Origin: Prorocentrum cordatum
Lineage: Eukaryota; Sar; Dinophyceae; Prorocentrales; Prorocentraceae
Length of the DNA stretch: 64,000 bases
Reading direction: 5' to 3'
Assembly (NCBI GenBank): GCA_963575745.1
Contig: CAUYUJ010012592.1
Location: 183,510 to 247,509 of the forward strand
Position numbers and translations under genes: made by a program. A model generated the notes under the pieces. The model saw only the letters and a program-made list of their open reading frames with translations, was not told the origin of the DNA and made no database searches. Of the stretch, positions 1-11,463 are shown piece after piece. Numbering within the stretch: the first letter of the stretch is position 1; each line of letters begins with the position of its first letter.

Positions 1-292
1 ATGCAGACGGAACTGTGCTCCAGGGCGCTCCGCTGGCACGCAGAACAACTGCGCGATGACCTTGGCCGCGGTGTCAGCTGGGGGGTCTGGGGTTGTCAGC
101 GAGGGGGGTGGGTGGCGACCGCTGGCCCCGCCGGGTTCGCCCCCCTTTTCGTGGCCCGCCCCGCTCGGTGGGGTCTTGCGACGACGCCCTGCTGGATCCG
201 ACCCACCCATCACAAAGGTTCGGGGGAGGCGGTCCCTCTGCGATGCTGCGAGGGGAAGGCATGACGCTGCCTCCCGCCGCCCTTCCGCCGAG

Positions 293-2640
293 TCATGGGT
301 TGGCCTTCCCGCCACGTCGGTGTAAGTCTGCTGGCCGCAGGCTGGCAGATGGGACCGTGTCGGTGGGGGTTATGAAGTTGAAGTCGTCGTCCCGATAGGG
401 AAAGTCGACCGGTACGTGATCCCAGTCCTCTGGGAACGCCCAGCCTGGTAGGTGCCGATGGCCGTCTTCCACGTGCGGACAGGGGAGTACCCACCCAGGC
501 CGTTCGTACCTCTCGATGATGTTATTGGTGAGGCAGTCCCTGGTCCCTCCTTGGGTCCTGGCCCAGAGCTTGCTCGCATCCGTGTTGCGCCTGGGGTCGG
601 GCCACCCGTGCTCCTTCTGCTTGTCGGCCTCCTTGTAGCGTTCGCTGCTGAAGAGATGCCCCTTACCGCCGCAGTGTTTCTGGCAGACCTCGCGCCACCA
701 ACACCACTCCGCGTGGAAGTGCGCCCAGCGCATCCAGGGGCGCTCACGGGCACGCGGGCGTGGAAGTGTCTTCCGTACTGGGGCCACTCTTGCAGGGCTC
801 GAGCGGGGGCGGCCATCTGACAAGGGGGCCACCGTTGTTCTTCTTTACCATCGCGCACCGGTGCAAAGGGGGGAGCCCAGCCGATAGCTGCGAGAAATGA
901 AAGAGCGCACCTGGGGGAGCAGCTTGAGCCGACACGGCGCGGGCTCAGATGCTGCGGCGGTCGCGCGGGCGGGGCGCAGAATGAGGGGGGGCGCGGGGCG
1001 GGCAGGGGAGGGGCGCGCGAGAGAGTGGGCAACCTCAGCCGCCGCAGCGGGGCCGCACAGACAGGCAGAGCGAGGGGGGGCGCACGGGAAGTGGGCGGGA
1101 ATAGGGTGGACGGCCCCACTCCACTGTGCGTGGAGGTGACTGCTGTAGCGCCAGCCCTGTGGAGGGCGTCAGCCCAATACACCCCTATAGTGCCCAGACT
1201 GTCCGCCGCTTTATTAAGTCTGCGCCTGACGGCCTGCCAAGTAAGAACCCAGCCTGCTCCCTCGACCTGCCCCGAAGCTTCCTCCATCTGCTGAGCCAGA
1301 TGTAGCCTTCGGTATCTGGCAGTGCCAGCTCCGTACCTTACTGCGGCTAAGTTGTCGCCGACAATCCGCGCAGTGCGGGTGGGGCTGTTGATGTTGGGAA
1401 GCAGTGCCGGCCCTGCACGACAGCCTGCGACCTCCGCCATCTGTGCGTTGCTGCAGTCTGGGAGAGCGACTATGGCAATGGCGAGGACGCGGGGGCCCTT
1501 GTGTTGGGATTGTGGTGCCAAAGGATGGCCCCAGCCCCAGAGACCTTATCGCCCTCCCCGATGGATCTTGCCCCCCCGTCAAAGGTGATCTCGTAGGGCC
1601 ACTGAGTGGAGTCAGAGTCGGGAAAAGGGGAGTCGCGGACGGTTATCTCGTCGCCTGGCTCGAGTCTGGTGCTGGCCCTGAGAGTGGTGGCATGTAAGCA
1701 GCATTCACGGCATAATTTCGTCGTCCAGCACGCGGTTGGAGAATTGCCAGTCCTTGGCCAAGGGAGCCAACTTCTGCCCGGAGGCATCCACGCGGCGCGG
1801 CTGTGTGTGGCCTGAACCACCACTAGCCTATCGTCCGGGTTGAAGTGTCTGCTGGCCACCGGGAGTCTCCGAATTTCGCCTCCAGCCTTATCCGCGCGCC
1901 TTTGTGCGCGGGGCCGGACAGCCCCGCAAATTGCCCCAGCAGGTGGGGGATTCGGGTTGCAAGAGTGGCAATGGGCGCGCCGCACGGTCCACACGGCCGC
2001 TTCGTCGTGTCTGCCGCCCTTGGAAGGGCCGCTGTCAGTCTGCTCGTCCTCATCGCTCCCTTCGTGGGGGTCGATGTCTGGGGTGGCCAGCCCTCGCAGG
2101 ATGAGAGTGGCCGCGCCGCTCGCTTCCAGAGGGGTGGCAGTGAGGTTGACGCAGTAGCGGTAGGATATCTGGTGTAATATTCTGGCCAGCAGCGGTTGGT
2201 GCTCGCCTTCGCTTGTGATTGCCAGGGCGAGGGAGGGCGGGTCGTCGGGCCCGCGGATGGTGTCCCAGACGAGAGCAGCAGCAGGGCACCAGTGCCTGTC
2301 GTGCTCGGTCGTGGCGTCTCCCAGTCCGCAGAGAGGGCAACGCCCGTACGGTCCTTCCCTGATGGGAGGGCTCAAGGGCCCTCCAGAGCCAGCATAGGCG
2401 CAGGCTAGAGGTCTCAGGGGGGGGCGGAGAGAATCGGGGGGGAGCGTTTGCCACCGGGCAAGGGTGTGGGGACCGTTGCCGACGCATGCGCAACACCAGG
2501 CCGCCCCCTCGTCATTCGGGCCGGCAGTGATCCAAACTCTGCTGGCCGGCGCCCCGCAGGGGCATCTGTGGGGTGCTCTCTCGCCATTTCCCCTGCGCCT
2601 TGCCAGGCCTGGCAGGCCGTTGCTGAGGACCCTTAGTGCT
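293..2640 (-). pseudogene. LINE-type retrotransposon relic: zinc finger, RNase H and C-terminal region
   Basis: Minus-strand frames give the back half of a non-LTR retrotransposon polyprotein. Near 2328-2339 is a CPLC followed by an HDRHWC pattern, typical of the zinc-binding segment after a reverse transcriptase. It is followed by an RNase H domain with all four expected acidic positions: TFDGG near 1579, AEVAG near 1430, VGDN near 1350 and KAADS near 1215. The reading frame changes once at about 1470-1521 inside RNase H, so the copy is dead. A further open stretch (293-832) is rich in Cys, His and Trp (EWCWW, CQKHCGG) and may be the element's C terminus. The reverse transcriptase is missing: the upstream side stops at an M1 fragment near 2660. 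Confidence 0.6.
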
Positions 2641-2659
2641 GGTGGGGATACGCGAAGCG

Positions 2660-2714
2660 TTTGGAATTTGTTAGTATTTTTGAATACCCCTCCTGTAGAG
2701 GGACAGGCCCGACT
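2660..2714 (-). mobile_element. M1 element fragment (one end)
   Basis: The outer end CAGGCCCGAC lies at 2704-2713, and reading inward (leftward) gives the same start as other M1 copies: a CTGTCCCTCTACAGG hairpin, then a T/A-rich stretch. The second end is missing, and the LINE relic begins where it would continue. Confidence 0.6.
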
Positions 2715-3168
2715 AAAAGGGGCATCGAGGGGCATCGGGGTGATCGCTCGGCGCTGTCCGAAGTTCGAGGAGAGCCCCAGCCTTCTCGGGAGGCTCAGTG
2801 GGCCCGTGGCCTTCCGAGGAGTTCCCCAGGCCGCCTCTGGAGGCGCGGGCGGCTTCCTGAAGGGCGCGAAGGTTTCCAAGAAGCCCGGGCGCCTTCGGAG
2901 GAGGCGGCCTGGGCTTCATCGGATGCGAAGGGCGAGCCCCTCGCTGCCTTGAATGTGGCCGGGGAGTGCTCCATCGGGGAGGCCGCCGAGAGTGGCGAAG
3001 GCCGCTCGGCAGCTCTATGCGCAGGCCTGCGCTCCGTGGGGACTGCAGCGGCAGGGGTCTCGGGGCCTCGGCTTGGTCCAGGGTTGCTGTGGCCCGACTG
3101 TGGTCAGGCTACGAGTTTCTCGGGGTGCGCTGCTTGGGGCCTGAAGCTGTTGCGTTGCTCGTAGCGTT
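2715..3168. other. Intergenic, repeat-rich, no gene seen
   Basis: Contains scattered CTTC/GAAGGC-type words (for example near 2775-2900) that recur at 10730-10870 and 41290-41430, suggesting an old dispersed repeat. No coding frame stands out from its antisense shadows. Confidence 0.4.
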
Positions 3169-3326
3169 AAGCCGGGCCTGTCCCTCTACAGGGGGAATAG
3201 TCAAACATAGGAAAACATCGTCCGGGAACTTTTTTAATTTTTACTAAATTTGAACATGTTTGGGGTATGTTCTTTGCATTGCTCTTTTTCTTCCAAAATG
3301 CCCCTGCAGGGGGACAGGCCCGACCT
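3169..3326 (+). mobile_element. M1 element, short complete copy (158 bp)
   Basis: The left end TTAAGCCGGGCCTGTCCC and the right end GGGGGACAGGCCCGACC are inverted copies of each other. The interior is A/T-rich and contains GAACATGTTTGGGG, shared with the copy at 16312. Each end also holds a small hairpin (CCCCTGCAGGGG on the right). There is no coding capacity. Confidence 0.85.
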
Positions 3327-4083
3327 AATAATAGCGACGCCTTTAAAGCACCGGGTGCTGGTGGTGTCGACTTCGGCGATTCCCAGGCGATGTGGTGCGA
3401 GCTCTGGGCGAAGGGTGGGAGTGGCGCGCTCCTCCTTGCAGTGTGCGCACCGCCGCCTCACTACGGGGTTCCCGCGCGGAAGCAATTCTGGAATACACGC
3501 TTCCAGGAGTGGGCCGCTCTGCAAGCCAAGGCGCGATATCGCGGCTGACGCCCTTTAGTCATGGGCGTCTTCAGCTTGCATTTTGCCTGCCTGGGGGGGA
3601 CGTCCCGGAAAGCAGAGCCCCTCCTGGACAGGGAGGTCTTGAGCATGCTGTTGCGGTCGCCAGGGCTTGGAGTGGCACTCCGAAATGCAGTCGGCGTTGC
3701 GGCGCGCGCGTCTGGCACTATTATTGAGGCCGCTGCGTCGGCACCTGGATTGCTGGCTCGCGCCCAGGCGCGCGCCGCGCGGGGGGGCGCTTGGCGCGCT
3801 GGGAGACCGCGCCCGCCTCGAATGGGGGCACGGGGAGGAGTGGGGCGTCGCGCTGACGCAGATTCCTCTTGCGCTTTCCTCTGCAGGCGGTCGGGCGGGG
3901 GCCGCGATGCGCAGCGGCGTTTCCCGCGCTTGGTCGGCGGGCGGGGCGAGGGGGGGGAGCTCCAGGCGATCGTGGACCGCCCTGTGCGGCGACGCTCTGT
4001 GCTCTACGCGCAGGCGGGCCACCTGGGCGGCCTAGTCTTACTCTCGCGGCGACCCCCTCCGCGTCGAGCCTGCCCGCTGCGGC
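3327..4083. other. Spacer before the RT relic, no gene confirmed
   Basis: Several overlapping Ala/Arg-rich frames are open on both strands, as expected from GC-rich sequence. They may include the decayed N-terminal part of the reverse transcriptase relic downstream, but I see no motif to show it. Confidence 0.35.
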
Positions 4084-6480
4084 GTGGGCAGGACAGTCAG
4101 ACGCGCCTTCCGAGGCCGAGGTTCTGCGGCGCAAGCCACCGTCTCCGGACGCAGACCGCCTCGAGCTCGAGGGCGAGCTTGCCGAGGCACGTGGGGCGGC
4201 AAGAGAGTGCGAGCTGGCCCAGACCGAGAGCTGCCCGCCGCCTCACCCGGTGAGTGTGCCACCTACCTCAACGGTTTGCTGAAGCCGTGGGCGCCCCTTC
4301 AAATAGCCCTCTGGGATGAAGACTCGGGCGAGCGGCTGGGGCACGCCGACTTGTTGCAGGCGGTAGCGGCGCCCATCCTTGGGCGGGGATCGGCTGCTGG
4401 GCCAGGCCCCCCCGCTGTCAACGCAGCCGTTTGCGCCGAACTGAAGGCTGCCCGGGCGGAGGCCTTGCGCGAGACCGCCGAGGAACAGGCCGATTCCTTC
4501 GGGGAGGCGCTTGTTTTCCAGGTCGCGAAAGAAGCGCAGGCCCGACGCCGAACGCCGCGCCTGCCCAGGACCGCCGCCCGGGCGCAGGCGCCCGCTGGCC
4601 GACTGGTTATTTGGGCAATCCTGAATTTGGTTCTGGTCTCTGGGTTGAGCGCGTCGAGCTGGATGCGGGAGTTCCCGCCTATATCAGGAAGCGGGGGCCG
4701 CCAGCGGTTACCGATGTGGCGCACTTGCGCCCCATAAGTTACGTCGATGACCTGGGGGTGGGGGGTTCGACGCCGCGTGGCTGGCGGCCGCGCGCCCCCT
4801 GCCGGAGAACTTCCCCGACGCCGAACAGGCAGGAGGTCTGTTTCGACTCTGCGCTGGTGGCGGCCTGCCCGCTGATGGCGCCGCGTCTTTGGAGGTCTGC
4901 GGGGGGGCGCGCGCCTGTCCAGATGGCGGGCCTCTTGCATGGGTTCGACGTCGCTCGGCGGGGCTCTGTTCTCCTGCAGCTCCGCAAGGCTGGGCTTCGC
5001 GGGCGCCGGTGGCTCGCGGCAGCGGCCTCCTCTGGCGAGGGGCGCGTCAGGGTCCGCCTCGGGCCGCCGGTGGGGCCGTTGACGGCCCTGCTTGACTTTT
5101 GTTTGACTTTGGAGATGGACAAGGCGAGCGGGGCGGGGTGCATTTCTGTCGGTGCGCTCGCGCGTGCGTTGATTGGTGCTTGCACGGCGAGCGCTGCTCC
5201 AGCGGGTCTGACTTCGCCCCTCCCTGGAAGGGGGCCCGCCGCAATCGCTGCTGATGGCCCAGTTTGTGGATGACTCTTTCACGTTTCAGCCAGACGAGAG
5301 AGGCATTGCGAGCGCGAGTGCAGGCCTTGCGTCTTTCTGCGCCAACTGCCGCCACCGGATCCAGGACGGCGCAAACGCGCCAGCAGTTATGGCTTTTATG
5401 TCTGTTGGTTCGCCCGCGCCTGACCTGGCTGCTTGCGGCGAGGTGACGGGCGTGCCCGTGCGGGGCGCCGCGCAGCTCGAGGTGCTGGGCATTGTCATTG
5501 ATGCGGAGCTGTCCCTGGGGCCACCGCTGGGCTGAGCGTGCTCCAAACTACGGGGGGCCGCGCGGCGCTTAACTGCAGGGCTCACGGACGGGGGCTTCGG
5601 CCTGCCGCTCGTGCTGGACCAGCTGCCATGCCGCGCAGAGTCGATGGCATTCTTTGGTGCAGAGCTGCTGGCTAGCTACGCGGGGGGCCGGGGCTTCTTG
5701 GCGGCGCAATTCAAGAGGGCGCACTATGATGTCGCAAAGTTCGTGTTCGGATTGCCCCCATTACGCATATTTTGGCTTGGCGGGAACGCGAAGGCCTTCC
5801 TGGAGACCCGTGCGCTGACGAGGGTGGCGGCGAAGGTGGCACAGCCTATTATATGGGCTTGGGTTCGGATGCTATTGCTGCCGCCGGGAGTACTGATCGC
5901 GCGGGTGATCCGCGCCGCGATGCGTCAGGCTGCACCATGCCGCGACCGTCGCGGGCAAGTTGGGCGTGGACTCCCCCCGCCATCTCTTGCCGCAGCGGCG
6001 GAGCGCGGCCATGATTCTCGCCGCGCCGTCGTCCACGCTTGGGCCCGCCGCAGCGTGGTCCCGAAAATTCGGGAAGCGGAGCGGATATGGTTCTGCGAGC
6101 AGATGTCTTTCCTCAACGACGAAGGCCTCGTCCCGCTATCGGAACTGCTGCCCGTGCACAGCGCGTGGCCGGAGGGTCTGCGGTGGTCCCTTTGGGGCAA
6201 GACCATGTGGCGCCTCCACAGGGCGTGGTGCGCGGCCTACATTACGGCCGAGTTGCCTGCCGGCGTCTGGGGCATCCCGGCGGGTCGCTTGCGGGAGGTG
6301 TGCACATTATGCCGAAACGGGAAGGCGGGGCTGCAGCATTTGTTGGTGGTGTGCTCGTTGATCGAGGCCTGGCGGTCAGCGGCCCTTCGTGACTGGAACC
6401 TGTCGCCCTCCTTGGTGGTGTGGGCGCTCGCGGACACGGCGGGTACCTTGGAGCTCGCGGCTGAGGTCCGTGGGTCTGGC
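4084..6480 (+). pseudogene. LINE-type reverse transcriptase relic
   Basis: Plus-strand pieces of a non-LTR reverse transcriptase in shifting frames. The frame around 4650-5160 reads AYIRKRG then RPISYVD, resembling the early RT fingers, then LLQLRKAGLRGRRW, resembling palm helices. The catalytic FVDD lies at 5263-5274 in another frame, preceded by a stop at 5209. A second in-frame stop (5533-5535) interrupts the frame before LPCRAESMAFFGAELLA and the C-terminal domain, whose CTLC...H...C zinc pattern spans 6301-6354. At least one frameshift and two stops make it a relic. It lies on the opposite strand to the relic at 293-2640 and shows the same kind of zinc segment, so both may derive from one LINE superfamily. 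Confidence 0.6.
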
Positions 6481-6654
6481 ATGTGCGGCATTCGCCCACG
6501 CTTGCGGGGCGCCCCCCCGCCCCTTCCCGCCCTCGTGCTGCCCCCCCCCCCCCCGCCTTCCCTCCCCCCCCTTCCCCCAACAGCCACCTTCCCGATGGTT
6601 TTTGCTCGGATTCTGCATGGAGGAGCTGGGCCCGACGGGATGCCCCCCTATGTG

Positions 6655-7290
6655 GGGCGTGGTCTCTGGACGTGCCGCCCATTCGTTTTTGGGGGGCGCG
6701 CTGGCTCATCCGCATTCGCACGGCTTTGCTGAGCCGTGCCGGCGGTTTTGGACATGCCAGTCCCTCCGGTATCGAAATCTTGGTCGGCAGTACGGCGGCA
6801 AGAGGCGGTTTTGCAGCGAATGACAGCCTACATGGCCTGTCCGGCGTATTCGCGGGCGGGTGCAAGCCAGCCGATCCAGCAGCGTGCCGCCTCCAGGCGG
6901 CTTGTCTGGGGTACTGGGCAGATGTTTGCGCTGGGGAGTACCTTGGGGGTGCACGGTTGAGTGCGCGAGAGGCGAGTCGCGCGCTGCGTGCATCAGGGAG
7001 GGCCCAAAGGTCTTGGGGAGGTGCCCCGTGGGCTCGAGGACGTGCCGCCCATCTTCATTTTTGGGCGTACCGGCCCATCCGCTATCGTACGGCTTTGCTG
7101 GGCCGTGCCGGCTTATCCGTGGTTTGGGGAGTGACGGCCCCGCCGCTATCAAACGGCTAGGAGTGACAGCCTACACGGCAAATGCGGCAACCGGCCTATC
7201 TGGCGGCATGCCGCCGCCTTTGGGAGAATGTATCGGGATTGTCGGCAGGTGGTGGCGCTGGGAATTACCATGGCGGGGCAGTAGTGTGAG
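6655..7290 (+). repeat. Imperfect tandem duplication, unit about 370 bp
   Basis: GGACGTGCCGCCCAT occurs at about 6668 and again at about 7038. The following blocks (ACGGCTTTGCTG, GACAGCCTACA, the CCGCCT run) keep the same order in both. The second unit stops where element M2 begins at 7291. Confidence 0.6.
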
Positions 7291-7488
7291 TTCGGGTGCA
7301 ACCCCTTGGCGGTCAAATTTTGATTTTGCCCTGGTCCGAAATCTGGCTTGATCCAGCTTGATCCCGCTTAATCCGGTTCAATCCGGCTTAATCCTGTTCA
7401 GTCCGAGGCCGCTCCAGCGTAACTGCTCCCAAATGGGGCTTAACCCTTTAATCTTTCTGACGAGAATTTCCCAGTAGTTGCCTCCTAA
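7291..7488 (+). mobile_element. M2 element, copy a
   Basis: Begins TTCGGGTGCAACC and ends CAGTAGTTGCCTCCTAA, an inverted match. The interior holds the family signature TTTTGCCCTGGTCCGAA followed by about eight degenerate 10-bp units of the type CGGCTTAATC. No ORF. Confidence 0.8.
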
Positions 7489-7890
7489 GATCGGGGAAAC
7501 GCAAGACCCGAGTAAGCCGGAACTCGGGTTTGCCAAGGTTTTTTTGACGATTGCGTCCTGGACTTTGACGGTCCAGTTTTCGTGGGATGTCTGCAGCGGG
7601 AGCTCGCGTCAAATTTCAGATTGGGCCTCGTCATTTTCATGATGGCCCCGTCGGGCCAACCCGAGTCCCCCGTACCCGAGTCTTACGTCTCCCCGATAAG
7701 AGTGAGCGAGAGAGGAGAGTCGCGCGTGGCGTGCACTGCAGGGTGAGCCCCAGGCGGCTGCCCCCCCCCCTGGGGCGCCCTGGTGGGGTGCCACCTGCCA
7801 CCCCGTGGCGCTGGCCCGGAGGCCCTGGGGGGATGCTGGCGTTCGCAACGGGCCGGGGGCGCCCCGGGGGGCACCCCCGCTTCACGCAGT
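7489..7890. other. Spacer, no gene seen
   Basis: GC-rich, with a GAGAGTCGCGCG block near 7715 that resembles the block near 6970. No convincing coding frame. Confidence 0.4.
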
Positions 7891-8060
7891 TCAGGAGGGG
7901 ACAAAAAACATACAGACACACAATTCATTGTCGATTCCCCCGAAAATATCGGAAAAAATATGGGAAGTGGGGAAGAAGGCAAAAGCCCAGAACCTATAAG
8001 AAAATATGGGGAATCTGGTGATTTGTGCCTGTTTACATGTGTGTCCCAGTTCCCCTTCAT
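7891..8060 (+). mobile_element. M6 element, copy a
   Basis: Starts TCAGGAGGGGACA, followed by CACAGACACA-like sequence, an A-rich centre with GAAAATAT and GGGAAGTGGGG, and a right end TGTGTCCCAGTTCCCC. The same order of blocks recurs at 21941, 26379, 27150, 51763 and 54283. The ends are not clear inverted repeats, so its class is unknown. Confidence 0.65.
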
Positions 8061-8560
8061 TCACGCGGTCCAATTCACGCAGCTCCGCCCCCCCTCTCCC
8101 AACGGTTCGGAGGAAGGGGGGCCGCGCACCTCGCCTCCTCGGCGCCCGGCAATGGGGGACGCAGGGAGAAGGCGGGGCAGGGGATGGGGGGGCGAGGGGA
8201 GAGAAGCGGGGCGGGGGAGGGGGGGGAGGGGGGGAGGATCAGGGAGGGAAGGGGGGAGGGGAGTGCCAGGGGGGGCGGGGGAGGGCGCAGGAGGACGGGA
8301 GGATCGAGGACGGGAGACGGGAGGGAGGCTCGAGGATTGAAGGGGCGAAGGGGTTCGAGGACGCCTCGGAGGAAGACCAGGAAGACGACGCAGAGGTTTG
8401 AAGAGGATCGGGGGGGTGCTTCTGTTCTTGTCTCTGCCCCTCCTCTGGAGGCCTCATGAGAAGGCAGGGACTTCTTGAGACCTCCAGTGGCCTCAGGGCG
8501 TCGAAAGACAACGACGGGCGGCAGCGTGGACCCGAAACTGTGAGTCATTGCGTCATTGAG
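8061..8560. other. Purine-rich G/A tract region, no gene seen
   Basis: From about 8155 to 8345 the plus strand is almost entirely G and A. Long Arg/Gly or Pro/Ser frames here are composition artefacts. Confidence 0.6.
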
Positions 8561-8574
8561 GTGCCTGTTCTGCA

Positions 8575-8790
8575 GAGTAAGCTATGTGGTGTTGGCTAGG
8601 TGGTGTGAGCTGTGTGACGTAAACTATGTGGTATTAGCTACGTTGTGTGAGCTATGTGACGGAAGGTGTGCGGTGTAAATTAGGTGGTGTGAGCCACGTT
8701 GTGTAAGTTATGTTGTGCAAGCTATGTGGTGTGAGCTACGGTGTAAGTCATGCAGAGTGAGGTATGTAAGTTATGTTACCAACTCAGGGC
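8575..8790 (+). repeat. Minisatellite, about 15-bp units
   Basis: Degenerate tandem copies of a unit near GTGTGAGCTATGTGGT run through the segment. It is less GC-rich than its surroundings. Confidence 0.75.
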
Positions 8791-9690
8791 ATGGGGCGCA
8801 CACGAGGCGCCCACGGGCAGGCATCTAGCGAAATTTCGACGGACCCACTCAAGACAAAAACCCCTAAGTCCAAGCACTGATTGGGGAACCTGGCGAAGAA
8901 GAAGCTGCTCCCGGAGAAGGGCTCGAGAGATCTGGTAGCCCAGAATGCCCGAGCGCCTCTCTGCCACACCCTTTAGAATTGCCACCTCGGGCTTTGCCGG
9001 TTTTAACAGGTCGTGAGGTTGTTACGCGTCACGGCAATTCAGGCAATTAGGTACCACATGTTCCGAGGTTATGTCCAGCAGTCGAAGAGATTATGTACAT
9101 CGAATTTCCCATGGTCTCTGGCCGTAAGTTCGTATTGAAGCCTAGCTGCCCAGCAGGAAGCAGCAGGTCTCTTGAGCTGCTTCACTCAGTAACCGACACT
9201 GTCGCCAAACCCGTAACTCCGTTGGGTCTCCCCAAGGGGGGGACTCCGGACCTCGAGCCAAAACTTGATTTGCGTGTTCTCTCCTGGACATACTACCTCT
9301 TCTGTCTTCCTCCCAACGGCCATGGAAGTGCATCTTCTGTTGCCCCCAAGCCCCCCCGGAGCCCACCAGGGCGCCCCGTACACCCTACACGTCCGAGCAC
9401 ATCGATCCTTGGTCCTCGGTCGTCGCTGGCGGCAGCGAAGATTGCATGCCTACTACGCCCCTTTGCAGTACCGCTCGGGCGAGGACACGGTCTCGGATGC
9501 TCGGCCAGAATGTTTGCGCAGGGACAGGACGAGCGCAGCCCCCTCCCTGGGACTTCGCTCTGAGCCGAGGCTCGCGGCGTCGCTCCATTCCTTCGACCCC
9601 CCGCTGCGGGCGTTCCATATGGCGTCAGTGTCCCAGAATCGGCCAATATGGAACTGCTGGGCGATCGAAATTTTAGAGGCCTAGGGATTG
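8791..9690. other. Unique spacer, no gene recognised
   Basis: An open + frame (9093-9563) has no motif I recognise, and its antisense frame is equally long. A short inverted pair GTTCCATATGG / CCAATATGGAAC lies at 9610-9655. Confidence 0.35.
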
Positions 9691-9905
9691 ACAGCAACAC
9701 CGATATCGGCGGTGTGCCTCCACCGAGGGATGATGGTCCCGATCTCGGCGGTGGTGGTAACATCCGGGCTTCTAGGTGGCCGAAAGCTTTGCCCAAAGCA
9801 CCAGAATCTGAGATCATCTCCCCCTGGAGGAGGGAAACCCTTGTGTTGCTGTTGGTGCCCATGTCCCAGCCTCCAACAATGCCACCACCGATCTTTCGAG
9901 GTGTA
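9691..9905 (+). mobile_element. M10 repeat, copy a
   Basis: Shares ordered blocks with 41507-41702: ATCGGCGG, CCTCCACCGAGGGA, GATCTCGG, GGTGGTAA, GGTGGCCGAA, TGTTGGTGCCCA and CAGCCTCCAA. The outer words GATATCGGCGGTG and CCACCGATCTTTC are roughly inverted, so a transposable origin is likely but the ends are not sharply defined. Confidence 0.6.
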
Positions 9906-10532
9906 ACGATCCGCGCGGAGTCAGAAACAATTGCCGCAGCCGTCACGAAGCGAATTTGCCGTAGGCAGCTCTGCCCACCGCTCCTGGCCAGGCCGGTCCT
10001 TGGCCCAGCATCGGTGCTCCTGCTTCGCGCCTCCCTGGCCAGGGGAGGGTTCCGTGCGCCCAGGTCCCGGTTGCAGGGTGTGCCGGGCTGGGGGTCGGCG
10101 TCGCCGACCCCCAGAACATCGCAGGGAGTTGATCGGCCACCGCTGGTCATGCTTAGTGACGTTCTCAAAGGACTCCAGGGCTGGCGTGAGAGTTCTCCGG
10201 CTGGTGACGGCCCGCCGCTGCAGTTCCCCCGAGGCCCCGCTGGATTTTCGCCCTGCAAACATGAGGGGTTGCGGAGAGTGAGGCCTCACCAGTCGGCGAG
10301 GCGGACAGTCGCCGTCCCCTGGCGTCTGCTCCCGGTCTCCTGGCGGCTCAGGGCGCCGCTCCCCCGGGGGGCGGGCGCAGAGGGGGTGCGCAGCCGCAGG
10401 GCGCAGGGCTCGTCGATGGGATCGTGTCTGCAGCCCGCTGGCCTCCAGGGCCGCCGTCGTGATTTGGCGGCTGGCCGTGCCACCCGCGGCGGCGAGCGGA
10501 GGGGGGAGGTGAGAAGGAGGATCTGCACGAGC
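9906..10532. other. Spacer with a short perfect palindrome, no gene confirmed
   Basis: Overlapping frames on both strands, none with recognisable motifs. It contains the perfect palindrome at 10088-10114. Confidence 0.35.
10088..10114. repeat. Perfect 27-nt palindrome
   Basis: Arms of 13 nt (CTGGGGGTCGGCG and its complement) flank a single T. A very stable hairpin in either strand; no context shows a role. Confidence 0.85.
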
Positions 10533-10716
10533 GAAATGGATACGGAAAGAATGGGTAAAATGCCCAACAGCAGTTCCTGTTCATCTTGAACAGGGCTCGC
10601 TGTCTGCGCCGCCGCGGCCTGTGTCCATTTGAGACAGAAAGACGTCTGCCCAACAGCGGCCGCTGTTGTTTTGGGACAACATTTGTCATTGTACCAATTT
10701 TTTCCGTACCCGTTCC
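10533..10716 (+). mobile_element. M11 element, copy a
   Basis: Left end ATGGATACGGAAAGAATGG and right end TTTTTTCCGTACCCGTTCC are inverted matches. Shared interior blocks with 54741-54931 include GCCCAACAGCAGTTC, GAACAGG and GCCCAACAGCGGCCGC. Confidence 0.8.
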
Positions 10717-11344
10717 GGGCGTCCAAAGAGGAGGCTTTCTTAGAAGGCGGCGGGGCTTCTCAGGCGCCCTCGGGCCTTCTGAGAAGTGCTCTGCGTCTTC
10801 GGGGAAGGAGCAGAAAACCCCTCAGAAGGCCGGGGGGGCTTCCGAGCCTTCTGAGAAGGCCTTCTCCTTCTCACTTCCCCCCCTCGCTCGTCGTCGACAC
10901 CCGTGATCAGACGGTTGTCTGCTTTGCTCCGCGCACATGATTGTGGCGGGCCGTTCGGCCGAACCACCGCTCGGGCTCGCGCTGCGCACTTCTCATCCTG
11001 GCGTGCGAGAGGCGGGGCGCCATTGGCATTCGGCTCTGGCGCAGATGACCCAGGCATCTGGCCACAGCCAGGTACCGTGCCGCCGCTGTGGCGCGAGTCT
11101 CGCTCGAGAGGATTCCGTGTTTGATGGCCGCCGTGTCCCGTTGCACGCACGAGACGGGAGGGAGAGGAGGAGGAGGACGAGGACCAGTGTCAAGCCAAGG
11201 TTCATCAACGATATTGCAGTATACCCTCCCTCCAAGTTCCCTCTTCATTGGCCCCTATACGGATCCATTTTCACTGATGAAAGTGCCCCGTTAGAAGGCA
11301 ACCGATGGAACATCCGGAAGTGTGCCAGAACTCCGTTTTTGTGA
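10717..11344. other. Spacer with GAAGGC-type repeats, no gene recognised
   Basis: From 10735 to 10870 are several CTTCTGAGAAG-like words, related to 2775-2900 and 41290-41430. The remainder has open frames on both strands without recognisable domains. Confidence 0.4.
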
Positions 11345-11463
11345 CATCAACGCCGCGAATCACCATTCTGGTTGCGTCTGACGATCCTGAATCGTGCCAG
11401 AGCGCCGCGGATCAACGTGATTGTTGCGCCCTGACGTTCCGACATCGTGCCAAAACACATGTT

